Source of the DNA: Carallia brachiata
Lineage: Eukaryota; Streptophyta; Magnoliopsida; Malpighiales; Rhizophoraceae
Length of the DNA stretch: 64,000 nucleotides
Reading direction: 5' to 3'
Assembly (NCBI GenBank): GCA_021464245.1
Contig: JADCRB010000053.1
Span: 448,054 to 512,053 of the forward strand
Shown: positions 11,480 to 24,545 of the stretch, one piece after another
Numbering within the stretch: the first letter of the stretch is position 1
Layout of the letters: every line of letters starts with the position of its first letter
The notes under the pieces: model-generated
Seen by the model: only the letters and a program-made list of their open reading frames with translations
Told to the model about the DNA's origin: nothing
The model's database searches: none
Program-made: the position numbers and the translations under genes

Positions 11480-13284
11480 AGACCTCTATGAAGCATAGTT
11501 TCTCACGTAAGACATCAGTCCTTAACCAAGTGGCTATAGAATCATAGAAGAATTGAGCTTTATATGGGCGGCGGACATTTGCTTTTTGGTAACGGGAGTA
11601 GTGCAATTGTTTTTCTCAACAATAAAATTAAAGCTTAAAGTTCACATTTTGTAAGAAGTTGAGAAGTAAAATCAGTATTATTCAACCATGTTGTCCATAT
11701 ATCATATTTGGTCATTGGATTAAAAGGTTTGAAATAAATCTCAAGAAATTAAAAGAAAAACAAATATAGAAGAAAAAATGAACTGAATGGCAAAAAAAAA
11801 AAAATTAATAAAACAAAACAAAACAAGTTGGTTTTATTGAACAATAAATAGAATGACCCATATAACACGAAAGGTGCATGGTAACAACATTTTATCGACA
11901 AGTGAGGTCCATCACTCTGTCATAGGAGATAGATCGGGGCCCGAGATAAAGCTTTAATAGGAGCATAAGCACAGAATAGGTGCATACCCAGATTAGACTT
12001 TGATAACAAGTTAAAATACAAAATAAATTGTGTGAGAAAGCAAATTAAGTGATAAAAAAAATAAATAAAGAGATTCGTGGTTCAGTGATAATAATGCAAG
12101 TCAATGGACAAAAAGATCAACAAGAGCTACGTCTTTTTCATTTAATTATGTATCTCATGTTGTACATTAATTCTAATATATATTATGAAAATCATCTTAC
12201 ATATAAAGCAATTATGGTGCAATAATACTAAGATTCTATTATTATATTAATTGACTAATAAAATTTTATTCAATTATAATCAAATCCACATTAATTAATT
12301 CATGAGATTGTAATCAAATTTTCATAAATTTTGAATATAAATTTTGCTGAGCGGATTAAGGGCTTGTCAATTTTGAGTGTTATGATTGTAAAATTGTATT
12401 GCGATCGATTAGCAAATTGGCTGAGTGAGATCACTCAGGCTTACAGCCTACGGCAAGGGAGCTTATATGCTACACATATAGGGTAATAATCGACTCTATT
12501 AAATCCCACCATTTTAACCATAGACATTAGTAGTTACAAGTCTCATGAAACAATATGTAGGGGGAAAAATACCTTTTTTTGTGTATTAAAAGTTTCATTT
12601 GGTCATGAACTATACAATAAGAGTAACTTTTCCTCTCATAAATCTCACACCGTCCATTCTCAATATTAGAAGTCAAAACCTCTTGAATAGAGGTTTATAC
12701 TCCAACTATTAGGGTGTCCTTTGAAGGACAAAGAAAAAACTCTAACAACTAATTAGACTAATCCATTGATATATATGATTGCTATTAATTCTCCAATTGA
12801 TATTAACCCTGGACATCAGTGATTAACTAGGTTCCATGAAGCCTCTTAGGCCTGACAAAATAATTGTGCAATAGGAGATATATATATATGAAAAAAGAAA
12901 GGTTTGTTGAATGGGAACAAAAAATAGAAAGTGAAGGACATAATTTCGTGGATTTCTCTAGTTGCTCACATGGTGCCCATCATTGTCATACCACCATGAG
13001 AGGAGAAGCTTAGATCCGATCCACAAAAAGAGGAGATGCTTAGAATCTAGCACAAAAGTTGTGCTTGAAAGCAAATAAATGGTTGCCCAAAAATTAACAA
13101 TGCATAATATGGACTAACGCCCCCATGTTATTGGTCATATGATAATTCTTGATCCATTTTCACATGCTTTATTTAAATGTACACAACATTAACCAAATAT
13201 TTTTGGATCATTGGATGTATTTGTATGTAACAATATTATAAGACTGTTTCTTTAATTGGATTCAGGGGTCCCGCCCGAGATAAC
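11480..13284. other. Intergenic, nothing firm
   Basis: AT-rich DNA without a gene. Around 11980-12140 is a phrase with gattcgtggttcagtga that resembles a dispersed plant repeat often found near genes, but no boundaries can be set. Confidence 0.4.
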
Positions 13285-13287
13285 TAA

Positions 13288-14003
13288 GGGCTTGTTTTGC
13301 TTATTGAATATTGCTATTGCCGATTACTGTTGCTGATTGTTGATTCATGTTTTTTGTTGCTGGTTGTTGATAAAATTAATGAAGTGTTTAGTTAATTTTA
13401 TACTTATTGTTACTCTTGAATAATGCAATATCTAATTAAGACATCTAATTTATGTAGATATATCATATTATCAATTTTATTTTTATATTTTATAATTATA
13501 TATTTTTAGAATAATATTCTATAAATAATATTGAGAATTGTTCTATTTAATTTTAAAAAATATTAATTTTTATTAGATGATAAAATTATTATATTTGAGA
13601 TTTTTTTTATAAGTGTCAATATTAAAGAAAATTGAAGTGAAAAAAATATTATTTAAGAGTAGTTGAAAAATAAAATTATTAAATTTATATAAATATTAAT
13701 GAAAATTAACATATCTAATCTATGTAACAAGTAAAAAATAATAATAATAAAATTATATAAATATATTCTTCAAGGTAATTTAATTAATATAAATTATTAT
13801 TAATATTAAAAAGTGAAAAGTAACTCAAAAAGCAACAAAAAGTAGTTTAGAATTGCTTTTCAATTAGTTGTTGTTAGAAAATCGCATAAAGAAATAAGTA
13901 GAATCAAACAGTAGTACTGAAAAATTTACTAAACACCTATTTTCTTACTTTTTAAAAATTAAATGCAAATACACCCTTTAAAAAACTTACCCAAACCAGC
14001 CCC
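13288..14003. mobile_element. PIF/Harbinger-type MITE (716 bp)
   Basis: It starts GGGCTTGTTTTGC and ends CAAACCAGCCCC, an imperfect terminal inverted repeat of the GGGNNTGTTTGG type. TAA at 13285-13287 and TAA at 14004-14006 form the 3-bp TSD typical of PIF/Harbinger. The interior is AT-rich and non-coding, so it is non-autonomous. Confidence 0.7.
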
Positions 14004-14006
14004 TAA

Positions 14007-15610
14007 ATAATGGATTGGAGTCGGCCACTTTGGACCTTTAATCTTTTAGAAGTTTCCTTACGTGCATGTCTACGTCGACCCATTATCAAGGCAACTATCA
14101 TTCATTAATTACGTGTGGGTTTCACATGTATAATTCAAACTTTTTTCTAGATGAGTGTCATAATTAAATTGGTCTACCCCAGTATTTTGCAAAAAAAAAA
14201 TGTCATCAATTATTAAATAAAAAACCCTGCACAATAAAAGAGGTTATAAAAAGAGTTTAGATCCATAACCTTCAGCTAAGACTGTCAATTTTTCCGAAAA
14301 GAGGTGTGTGAGATTTATGTCAGAAATGGAGATATATATTTTTATCATTTATGTCAAAACAAGTTAACAGTTATATAACGATGCAAACTAACTTATATTA
14401 ACAAACTTACAGAATCATGACTACGGAATAAATTGCCGAAATTAAAAATTCAGAAACATTTAATTGTCTAATTTAAAACTATAAAAAAAAAATAAACTGT
14501 AAAACAAACAAATCACATGAGATTTACTTTATTTAACCCATTAAAATATAATTGCAAAGTGATACAACAGTGAGTAGAATCATAGTTCCTTGCGAGAGAA
14601 GCTTTTACAGTACCATTCGTTAAATATAAATATAAATACCGTTGGCAACACAAAGAACAAAAACCGTTAATTTGCATCAGGGGGAGCCGTTATGTGGGTT
14701 AAGGCAAGTTAGCACAACTAAAGAATTTTTTTCTTTAATAAAAAATAAAAAATTAGGAGTATTACTCCACAATCTTACTAAAAAGTATTACATTTTTGTG
14801 TCTAAAAAGAAGGCAAAAAGACCAAATGATTATAGTATATCTCACATCAGGTGATGAGCCGTTAGTTTAATTTCACCTTTAGTGCGATTTGCACTACCAA
14901 CCACGTGGCCAAAAGCTTAAATCCTTTACCAATACAACCACATGAATGACAACCAAAGAAAGTTTTAACAAATGGCCGGACAATGCTCCATATTGTTTTA
15001 TTTTTTCTTCCTCTATGCCAAAAGGAATCCTTTAAGCATGTTAACTTGAATGTGATATAATGTGATTAAATTATTAAGCTCCATCATCTAAAAGGACCTC
15101 AAACATTAGAATACCACGTGATTAATTAATTGTTGCGATGCATGCGATTGGATACCAAATTTATATGGTTACCTTCACATAAACATAAAATTTGAGGCAA
15201 CAAGGCATTAATTGGAGGTTCAATTTGGAATGATTAGACTCTTTAAATGACGAAGCATATATGTCGACTAGCCAATGCGTATCATTTTTTTTCAAAATTA
15301 CTTGAGAGCTTTACATAGGGAGTTTTAAGAAGTTTTAAAGTGATATTAGTGGTTGGATAATTGAATTACAAAGAAAATAAATAAAATGTTGTATACCGTT
15401 AGATGAGACTTTGTTTTTACTTAAGCAAAATTATGTAGTGATGCTGTTTTTTTTTTAAGACACTAGTCGATAAGCATATTAATAAAATGAAGGTGTCCTA
15501 TATTCCGATTCATGCATGTGGAGCTAAAATTTTTGTACTAAATGAACATAGAATTGAAGTTTTATCTCATGAAAAGATGAAATGATGTTGAGATATTACA
15601 TATAATCAAC
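14007..15610. other. Intergenic, nothing recognised
   Basis: AT-rich non-coding DNA. A 70-codon frame at 14642-14854 has no recognisable domain and is treated as chance. Confidence 0.5.
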
Positions 15611-15611
15611 C

Positions 15612-15880
15612 ACCTTGTGTGTGGTTTAAAAGACAAAGTCATTTGCGGGTGATTATTTGACCACGGTTCAAATACCAACGATGCAAGATGGGGCTAAACA
15701 TATGTGGTCTCCCTGGAACACTAGGCTAGTGACCCTTGCTTGGGCCTTTGGTGGTGTGCTCCCTTCTCACGTCCAAGCATGGCTATTGGTCTGGCTCAGG
15801 AATGTACATTTGTGCAATTCTCCCTAGCGCGATTGTTGGGGAACTACCCCGACCTTCCATTTTTGTCACCGAAAAAAAAA
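15612..15880 (+). mobile_element. tRNA-derived SINE (probable)
   Basis: TGGTTTAAAAG at 15622 fits the polymerase III A box, and GGTTCAAATACC at 15665 fits the B box; the 43-base distance is that of a tRNA promoter. The body is more GC-rich than its surroundings and ends in an A9 tract at about 15871. A convincing TSD was not found. Confidence 0.45.
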
Positions 15881-16338
15881 TCACAATAGTTTGTCACATT
15901 TTGTATTGTATATATATAGAGGCATGATTAACACCATCACGTAACATATTGACTGAAAAAAAAAAAAAAAACACCAAAACATATCAATAAGTTATACCCA
16001 TAGTTTGATGATATTAAATTCATTTTTGAAATTGAATGTCTCGAGTCTTAGTGTCAATTGACCCCAAATAAAAGAAAAACAAAAAGAAAAAAGCCAAAAC
16101 TTTGGTCGTTAATTTTGCTAACTCCACCCTGAAAAGCTTGAAGACCCAACTTATTATGGGCAAACTAATAAAACAATAAGAGCAATTGCCGATGCACTAC
16201 ATCTTTAAGGCAATTATTGTCCAAAACTGCTACTTGATCCCCAACTTCCCGCACATTGGATACAGAAGGGAAATGGAAAAATTGAAGGGTATAGATATAG
16301 TAGGTAATGCCCTTTTTATGTAAAATGTGTAACTAATG

Positions 16339-17095
16339 GAAGTCAGAGTTTCTCTAACGCGTGTTGTGAGAAATTCTTTGATTCGCCAACTTTTCACTGT
16401 GCAATTTGTTGTCCTCAGTGCCATTTGGTGCTCCTTTGTGGCTAGTGAGGTCTTGTTACCTCTTTGTGGGTGTGTCTGTGCTGTTTGGGTAGGGGTTTCA
16501 GTCTGGTTTTTTTTTTGGGGGTTTGTTGGTCTTGTTTTGTTTGGAGGTTTTCTCTTGCAACTTTGTCATGGTTTCCAACGTTCTCGTCTCCTTGATGTGA
16601 CCAAGAAGGTGTGAGACTCTTTTCTTTTGCGGCCTATCAACCTGTGTACAGCCTCGTAGATGATGCTCTTTCTACTCTTGGTTGTTGGGTCACTAAAGGT
16701 TGAAGGTGGGATTGCTGATTGTTTGCTCTCTGATGTAACCGTCTTTTTTAGCGTTTTGAGCTTCCCTAGTGACATGCTGTGACGGCTGAAGGACTATCTA
16801 TTAACAACACCCTCTCTGAGCCTGAGTTGCAGCCATGTGGGTGCTCGTTTCTCACTGGGGCTTTTTCGATGCCTGGTCCCTGCCCACGTTGTGGTGGTGG
16901 TAGTTTCAGTGTGCTAGGGTTTGCTTTAGGCCTTTGAGCCTTCTTAGGTTGGGTCTCCTTCTAGGCCTTTTGTGTACTTGGTAATGTGGGTTTTTGTGGA
17001 GGGCCTCTCATTGTAATAAGTGGTTGGGGCTTGTGCTTGGTTCCTGCAAGCCTTGTACTTATGTTTTAATCTAATGCCAATTTTTATTCAAAAAA
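16339..17095 (+). mobile_element. Poly(A)-tailed retroposon, probably a truncated LINE 3' region (757 bp)
   Basis: The insertion is flanked by aatgtgtaactaatg (16324-16338) and aatgtataaccaatg (17096-17110), a 15-bp TSD with two mismatches. It ends in a T-rich 3'UTR-like stretch and A7. The T/G-rich body, unlike its AT-rich neighbours, has no recognisable domain; the end resembles plant LINE 3' ends. Confidence 0.7.
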
Positions 17096-17370
17096 AATGT
17101 ATAACCAATGTAACAAAAAACAAAAAAAATCGGGGATTTCTAGTTTGACTTCCTTTTTTAAGTAAATGTAGCTTACTTATGATCTTACACCACACAATAA
17201 GTGGGGGCCACTTGCATAAAAAAATAAAAAATAATATTTAAATAGTATTAGATTATGAGTTAGTTTTACTTACCAAAAGAAAGAATAAAATTAGCAAGTA
17301 CCAAAAAAATTAGTAGATCTAAGAAGTGGCCTCTTTGGTCCGACATGAAGAGTCCACTCGCAATAAGTAG

Positions 17371-17851
17371 GGGTGTTAAAAAAATGAAAATTTAGCTTAA
17401 CCAATAAAAGGGAATCAAATTTTCGGTTAATTGAATAGATTATATAATTGGTTAATCGAAACAAACCATAATGTTATTTTATATTTTTTTTTGTATTTTT
17501 ATAACAATAAATATATTATAAATACAATTATTAGCAACAAATAAATTTCAAACAAGTTTAATTATATTTTAAATAATAATTTTATCTTATATCTGATGAT
17601 AATTTTAAATTTCTTTTCAACAAACTATATCAATAAATTTATTTTACATTTATATAAGAATTTTAAATTTTTTTTGAGAAAAAATTGTTAACCAATTGTT
17701 TAACCAAAATCGAATGGAGTATTTGGTTAATTGAAATCTGTTAACCGAAATTTTTGGTATGAGAATGATTTTTATTTTTCCACTACTGAAAATTTCGATT
17801 CAAGAATGGTTTTTACAGTTTCATTCGAGAACCGAATTGTTGGAACCCTTA
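17371..17851. repeat. Decayed hAT-like MITE (weak)
   Basis: The left end TAGGGGTGTTAAAA and the inverted right end TAAGGGTTCCAACA are similar, and internal segments around cggttaattga recur in opposite orientation. No matching 8-bp TSD could be found, so the boundaries are tentative. Confidence 0.3.
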
Positions 17852-18456
17852 TCTATACGACAATTTTCTCCTATTAAAAAAACTAAAAAAACAAAAACAA
17901 AAACAAAACAACGCTTCCATTTTTTACGCTAAAGTATATTGATGTTAATCATAGGTTGCATCGCCTAGTTACAAAAAGTTATCAAAGAAAATCTAAGCAT
18001 AACGAGGCCATCATAACTAGGAAGTTAATGTATCACATGTTTACCGTAAAGCAAACTAGTTACCAGACTAACTCACAATTCGTATCTCAAGTTTGAATTT
18101 GGTACTTTGGTTACCATCACTTGACTCTCGAAAAATGGTGATTCATTTTTTAAAACATATGTTATAAAGGCAAGTTGGTGTCGAAAAGTTTGGGTGTGAT
18201 TGGATTGATTTAGTTAATTTGAAATTATATTCAAACTAGTTTTAATAGTCACACTACGTGCTGTTGGTTATTGAAATTCTTTTAGTACTACCCAAAAATC
18301 ACAAATTTATAAATAAAAAACCCTTAAAAAAATTCTCCTAAATATTGAAGCTGTTGGTTACCCACCTTTAAAAAGGAAATACATTCCCATTTGCTCTTGT
18401 TTATATTTCAATCATAAAATCATGAAATTCATGAAAAAAAATCTTATAGCCTACAA

Positions 18457-18473
18457 CCAAATAGCATTAAAGG
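18457..18473. other. 5' target-site duplication of the LINE
   Basis: ccaaatagcattaaagg here is repeated as ccaaatagcataaaagg at 24529-24545, immediately after the poly(A) tail: 16 of 17 bases identical. Confidence 0.85.
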
Positions 18474-18798
18474 CAGGCAATAGTCCTCTCCTGATGAGTT
18501 CTCTGCTCTGAGTAGCAATCTGGTAGACCATTCTACTCCTAAGTTCCATTTTTCAATGATTTGATCTTCTTTCTCTCCCTTTGTCTTCCTTTCTATTTTC
18601 TATCTTGCAATTAGTCAGAGCATCTGTCCCTAACTTTCCATGCTTTTAGTGCTGTGGTTGTTACACCTGCCCAAATCTCGTTCTCTATGTCGATTATTAC
18701 CATCAACCACCACCATCTCTTCTACCTTTTCCCACCCTTTACTGTCCCACCAACTCCCACCCCTTTTCCCCATTATTTAACCTCAATTTTAGCCAGAG

Positions 18799-19700
18799 AT
18801 GGACATCGATGACCTAATTGCACAAACCCATAGTTTCGTTGTGCTAAGCCAACCCGCGAGCTAAAATCTGATGTGGGGGCTATAGAGAAAGTTACCAAAT
18901 TAGTTCTAGTTGGAAGACAAGTTTATGAGAAATACTTTAGCAACAGTGTTATCAAGTCAGTTTGTGGAAAGATTTGGAACATCCGCTTAGATGTGGAGGT
19001 CCAACGGTTATCAAATAACACTTTTCTATTTTGTTTCGACTCTAAAGCTGATAGATAACGTGTGTTAAACGGCGTTTCCAAGAATTTAGCAAGGCACCAT
19101 TTGGTTATTCGAGACTGGCCCCCTCAAATGACGCTTGAGGCAATTGATTTTACTTAATCTCAAATTTGGGTGCAAGTGCGCACGGGTTACCGTTTAGCCA
19201 AACGATGATGTCGAATGCTCAACGGATAGGTAAGACTAGAGGAAGTTGACTTTGCTTTTGATAATCCAATAAACTGGCACAACTACATGTGACAGATGGT
19301 TAATTTCTCGATAGACAAATCACTGCCTACAAAATTTTGGAACAAATCGACTAATGGAGATGGTGATTGGGTCTCTTTCAAGTATGAACAAATGCCTGAA
19401 TTATACTACTATTGTGGGAGATTGGGTCACATAGTTAAAAACATTCATCACAAGGATGACCATAATACTTTGGAGTTAGAGGAGTGGAGAGGGTTAGCAT
19501 ATGGTCCAGGAATGCACATTGAAACAGCTCCAAGTCATTAGCCCACACACGCCAATGCTCGGCACGCTGGGAGTAGTGGGACTGAAACCTCTTCTCGATA
19601 CCAGCTTCTGGAGGCTGGCTTGCAAAAGACTCAATTGCATCTCATGCGTCGCAAGCGTATCGAAGCGCCCTCACACAGGGAATCGCCCATCGTAATTGCC
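18799..19700 (+). pseudogene. LINE ORF1 (gag-like) remnant
   Basis: The ATG at 18799 opens MDIDDLIAQTHSFVV and soon meets a stop. Next comes a DUF4283-like piece (LVGRQVYEKYFSN, about 18900) and, at 19296-19541, a degenerate CCHC knuckle YYYCGRLGHIVKNI in which the first Cys is Tyr and the last is Ile. The family binds the element RNA; this copy could not. Confidence 0.75.
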
Positions 19701-20369
19701 CAATACAACTAGATGTTTTCAAAGTCACATCTGTCTTTGACACTTTAGCGGGGTTGATTGACAAAGGCCCTCTTTTGCTTGGGAAAGAAGAATCTGGAAT
19801 TGTCCTCTTAGAGATGCAAATATTGACCTTTCAACAAAAGAATGTAACCACAAAAGTTCCCTATGTTTGAACAAATGAACATGCCCATGGCCCTCGATAT
19901 AAGGAGATCCCTAAAGACCCACTCCGGTTACCGCCTATTGTCTTTGCTAAAAGGAAAGAGTTTGAGACTGAGGGAGATAACTTTTTTAAAAAGCCCAAGA
20001 CTTTCCACATGGGCGACCCCCACTTTTCTTTGGATAGCCCCCTAGATGGACTTAACTTGGGAGATCCAGGTGGGCCTTCTCACTAGGACTTACTAGAAAA
20101 TCTCCTTCAACAGTTAAGACGACCCATTGTTCTAAGAGCAAGACTAAGCTCAAGGATCTTTTTAGGACCAAGATTCATACCACTCACATGGATTTCATGG
20201 GCCGAGAGTAATCTTCAACCCAACACGAATTTGTCACTCATTTACAACATACTGAAATACAAATAGTTCCAGAAACACAGGTCACGACAATGGCAGAACA
20301 ACAACTATTGACCAAACAACAACTGATGGAAATGGCAGTGGTGGCTGGCCTACAGCCACACAATTCTCA

Positions 20370-23300
20370 ATGAACATATTGGCTTGGAACTCATGGGGAT
20401 GGAATAGCCCCCGACAGTTCGAGCTCTCAGAGAGCTCGTCCAAAAGCACCTCTCATCCATAATTTTTTGTCAAAAACAAAACAAAAGAGTCATTGTCTTG
20501 AGCGACGTCATTGAAGATTATATTGCCATAAGTTAGTTTATGTGGAACCCGTGGGCAAGGCAAGTGATTCATCCCTTTGGCAGCAGGATAATGTTTTTAT
20601 CAGTGTTATTGAAAAAACCCAAAATTACTTATATCTATTTTGTAACTCAAACAATAATCAACAGTGGTACTTAACATGTGTTTATGGCTGTCCTTCTAGT
20701 ATCGATTGCCGAGCACTATAGGTATCTTTTTGAGTCTTGGATCCCAATCCCTCCCAAGCCTAGGTTGGCATTGGAGATGTTAATGCTCTTTTAGTAGTAG
20801 AAGACCATAGTGGCATAAGACTAATGAATAATAAAGAACGCGAGGATTTTTTGCTATTTCTTCAGGATTGTTCTTTAGTTGATAATGAATATAAAGGTCC
20901 ACATTTTACCTGGACTAATCGCTATGTTGGCAAGGCCAACATGAAGCAGAGGCTTGATTGCGTAGTAGCCAATTTTGAGTGGTTGGAGCTCTTCCCTCAT
21001 GCCATCATACTACACGATGTCTGGATAGGCTCTGATCATAACCCGATGATACTAGATATAGATAGGACCACCCGTTGGAAGAAACCCAGATTCAAGTTTG
21101 CATCTCAATGGACTAGCTTTTGAGATTACAAGGAAGTCATTCAGAAGGGATGACAGACACCTATAAAGGGCTCTTCAGGCTCTACTTTGGCTAATAAACT
21201 CAAAAACTCTTAAAGGGCACTTCAACTCTGGAGTAAAGAGAAGGTGGGTAACACCAAACTATGGATTCAATGCCTAAAGAGTAGACTTAGCTAATTTCAA
21301 GCTGAAGTAACAACTGAAGATTTTTAGAGCTAAAAAAGACCAATTGCTTGTAGAGATAGATCATTGTTGGTAGCTTAAAGAATAGTATTGGCATCAATGT
21401 TCTAGAATCTCCTGGTCATAATTTGGGGTTAGAAACTCACATTTCTTCCATACCAGTGTCATCCAGCATCGGCAGCAGAATCAAATCTTGAAATTATGCA
21501 ATAGTCAGGGTTAATAAATAAAAGAGGACATCTTAATTTCGCAGAAAATGTAGGCTTTCTTTCATAATTTATGTGCAAGCCAAGGTCCACCACTTTTGAG
21601 TAAGTCCTGTTGAATATCCCAACTAGGGGTTACAACTGAGATGAACGCGTCCTTGGAGGCGTCTATTCATGAGTTTGAAATTGAACCAGCTATTTTCCAA
21701 CTAGGCGCCATGAAAGCCCTGGGTCCAGACGACTTTTCTGGTTTTTTTTTTTTCCAAAAATATTGGCCCATTGTTAAACATGAGGTGATAGCTATGGTAA
21801 TCAGTTTCTTCTCAGAAGGGTGCTTACCCAAAGAACTAAATCAAACTTTGATCATCCTAATTCTCAAGTGAACTAATCCGTTACAGGTTGGTAACTTCAG
21901 ACCCATCAGTTTGTGTAATTTTGTATATAAAATTACTTCAAAAATTTTGTTGAATAGATTGAAGTCATGACTGCCTAAACTAATTTCTCCATTTCAAACA
22001 GCATTTTTCTAAGGGCGTTCGATTGAGGAAAATATCATGATTGCTTATGAACCTTTCAAGTATTAAAGAATCAGCAATCCAAACAGTAAAATATGGCCAT
22101 CAAATTAGACATGTATAAAGCCTTTGATCTTATGGAATGGGGCTTTCTCACTCAGGTGCTACTCTAGATGAGCATCTCTGAGGGATAAGTGCAACGAATC
22201 ATGTAGTGTGTGTCTTCTGTCACTTATCAGATTATAATCAATAGAGTTGCCACTCATGTCTTTCAGCCTACAACTGGCTTATGACAATGAGACCCTAATT
22301 CCTCTTTTTTATTTTTACTGGTATCTGATGCTTTATTGTGGTCTCTATACATAGCAATGCAGGACTCGGTTATTGTGATCTATCGTATTAAACTGCTTGC
22401 CCACCAATTTCTCATATTTTCTTTGTTGACGATACTCTCCTTTTTGGAAAAGCATTCTTAGATGAAGCACACCAGTTAATGGAGGTGGTCACTGAGTATG
22501 GTCTAGCTTCTGGTCAAGCAACTAACAAGGACAAGTCCAAAGTTGAATTTAGCTCTAATAGTATGCTTAATGCTTGACAAAGCACCTGCTAGTTGTCGGG
22601 GATAAAAGCCTTAGTTCTCAAAATGCGATACCTTGGATTACCTATTAAATTGGTCCGTTCCAAGCAATTGGCTATGCAATATGTCCTAAAAAGAGTTAAG
22701 TAGAAAATCTCCATGTGGAAACAGAAGCTTTTGTCTCTTGTAGAATGTGAAGTCCTTATAAAAGCTATCGCCACTACATAACATTGTATGCAATGTCTAT
22801 TTTCAAGTTTCCTAAAGCCTTGTATAACAAAATGAATGGCCTTATAGCGCGGTTCTGGTGGGATCAACGTGAAGAGGAGAGACGCATTCATTGGGAAGCT
22901 GGCGATAATTGACCATGGCTAGGGTGATAGGTGGGATGGGGCTTAGAGACTTAGAAGTATTCAACATTACTTTGCTCGTCAAGTAATGTTGGCGAATCCT
23001 CCAAGAACTAGATGTGCTTTGGGTTAAAAAATTCTGAGGGGTATCTATTTTCCTACTGAAAATTTTTTAATAGTAACCCCACAAAAATAAGACCCTTGGG
23101 GATGGTGCAACTTGCTATTGGGTAGATCTTTATTATTGAAGGGCCTAAAATGGGGTATAAGGGATAACAAAAGTGTTAGTATTTGTGAGGACCCGTGGGT
23201 TCCTAATTTGCTTGGTTTCAAAATTCAATCTCCAAGGCCTCCATTGACTCAAACTTTTCTAGTAGCAGATTTACTACAACTTGGCACTGGTCAGTGGAAT

Positions 23301-24400
23301 AAAGCAAAAATTCGCAGTATGTTTAAAGCACATAAAGCACGAGCTATTGAAGCGATCTCACTTAGCCAATTTGGGTTTCCGAACCACTATATGTGGCACT
23401 TTGAAAGGACTGGCCATTATATAGTTAAATCAGGGGTATCGTACTCTGATTCAATGACATCGCGGTAGAAGGTGTGATCAGAAGGCATCACCCGGGGTCT
23501 AATCCTTCTACATAGAAAAGAGTTTGGGGTCTAACGGTGCCACCCAAAATAAAACATTTTATCTAGCGTGCGATAAGGAACACGCTTCCAACACAACTCA
23601 ATCTTTAAAAGTGAAATGTTGCGCCTTCCAGTACCTGTATGCTATGCGACAAGAAAGCAGAAATGGTCGAGCACATGTTATTGTTTTGCACCCATGCTAC
23701 AACTACTTTTTTTGCATCTCCCTTGGGATATCCATTAAACTGCATTAGTTTCTCATCCTTCCAATATTGGTGGGATATGTTGGCTGATACCTTAGAAAAG
23801 CAAGGCCAGCCAAAAATCCTCAATGATTTTGCACTAGTTTGTTGGAACCTTTGGCGGGTGATGAATGAAGCATGTCTCGAATTTAAGGAGATTGAAATGC
23901 AACGGACTATTAGTAGAATTCATGCTGCCCTCCAGGAACTTCATGAAGAAATGCAACACACGAGACCAACTAAGAGACAAATTGGTGCTAGAGATGGCTA
24001 TTGGAATCCCCCCAATCCTGGCACTTGGAAGATAAATTGTGATGCTTCCTTTAAATCAATGAGTCAGCCACTATGGATTGTTGTTGTTTGCAGGAATGAA
24101 TGGGGCAAGCTAGTAAATGGGCATGTCCGTACTATCTCAAAGGCTTCGACCTTTATTGTTGAGGCCTATGCAATCCGTGAAGCTTTGTTTATGGCTAAAT
24201 TTTTGGGTAAGCCAAATCTGGTGATTGAGACCGATTTAGCTGGGGTACATAAAGCTATCTAGAAGATGCATGAGAAATGCCCTTGGGAAGTCAGGCCAAT
24301 TATTAGAGATATCAAGCTTTTACTTGCTTCTAGTGTTGGCACATCAATCACCTATATTAGTAGGACTGCAAATGGGGTGACTGATTGGGTTGCCAGGTAA
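20370..24400 (+). pseudogene. LINE ORF2 (endonuclease, reverse transcriptase, RNase H) remnant
   Basis: The start MNILAWNSWGWN at 20370 is the usual N-terminus of the APE-type endonuclease; its C-terminal WIGSDHNPMILD block is near 21030. Reverse transcriptase follows: KALGPDDFSG (consensus KAPGPDGF) near 21710, FRPISLCNFVYKI near 21896, and the catalytic box as FVDD instead of YADD near 22422. A zf-RVT region lies at 23112-23640. RNase H follows from about 24000 (WKINCDASFK, then VIETDLAGVHKAI), ending after a stop near 24260 and a final stop near 24400. Frames change repeatedly, so no full protein can be made. Confidence 0.88.
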
Positions 24401-24545
24401 GTAAGGAACCGATGTTGTCCCTTAGATTGGGTGACACACCCCCATCCCCACTTGTATCACTTTTGTACTCTGACTTGCTGCGTTTTAATAAATGAAATAT
24501 TTATATCTTTTGATCAAAAAAAAAAAACCCAAATAGCATAAAAGG

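Larger units (their letters stand above)
18474..24528 (+). mobile_element. L1-like LINE, nearly full length, inactivated
   Basis: A 6.05-kb non-LTR retrotransposon bounded by 17-bp TSDs and ending in A12. In order it has a 5'UTR, an ORF1 remnant with DUF4283-like and zinc-knuckle parts, and an ORF2 remnant with endonuclease, reverse transcriptase, zf-RVT and RNase H parts. The length and the presence of the 5' region indicate a full-length insertion. Many stops and frameshifts, and altered catalytic motifs, show that it is long dead, although the TSDs differ at only one site. Confidence 0.92.

Noticed and set aside
15612..15880. Functional tRNA gene
   Set aside because: A and B boxes exist, but no cloverleaf or acceptor stem can be drawn, so it is read as a SINE.
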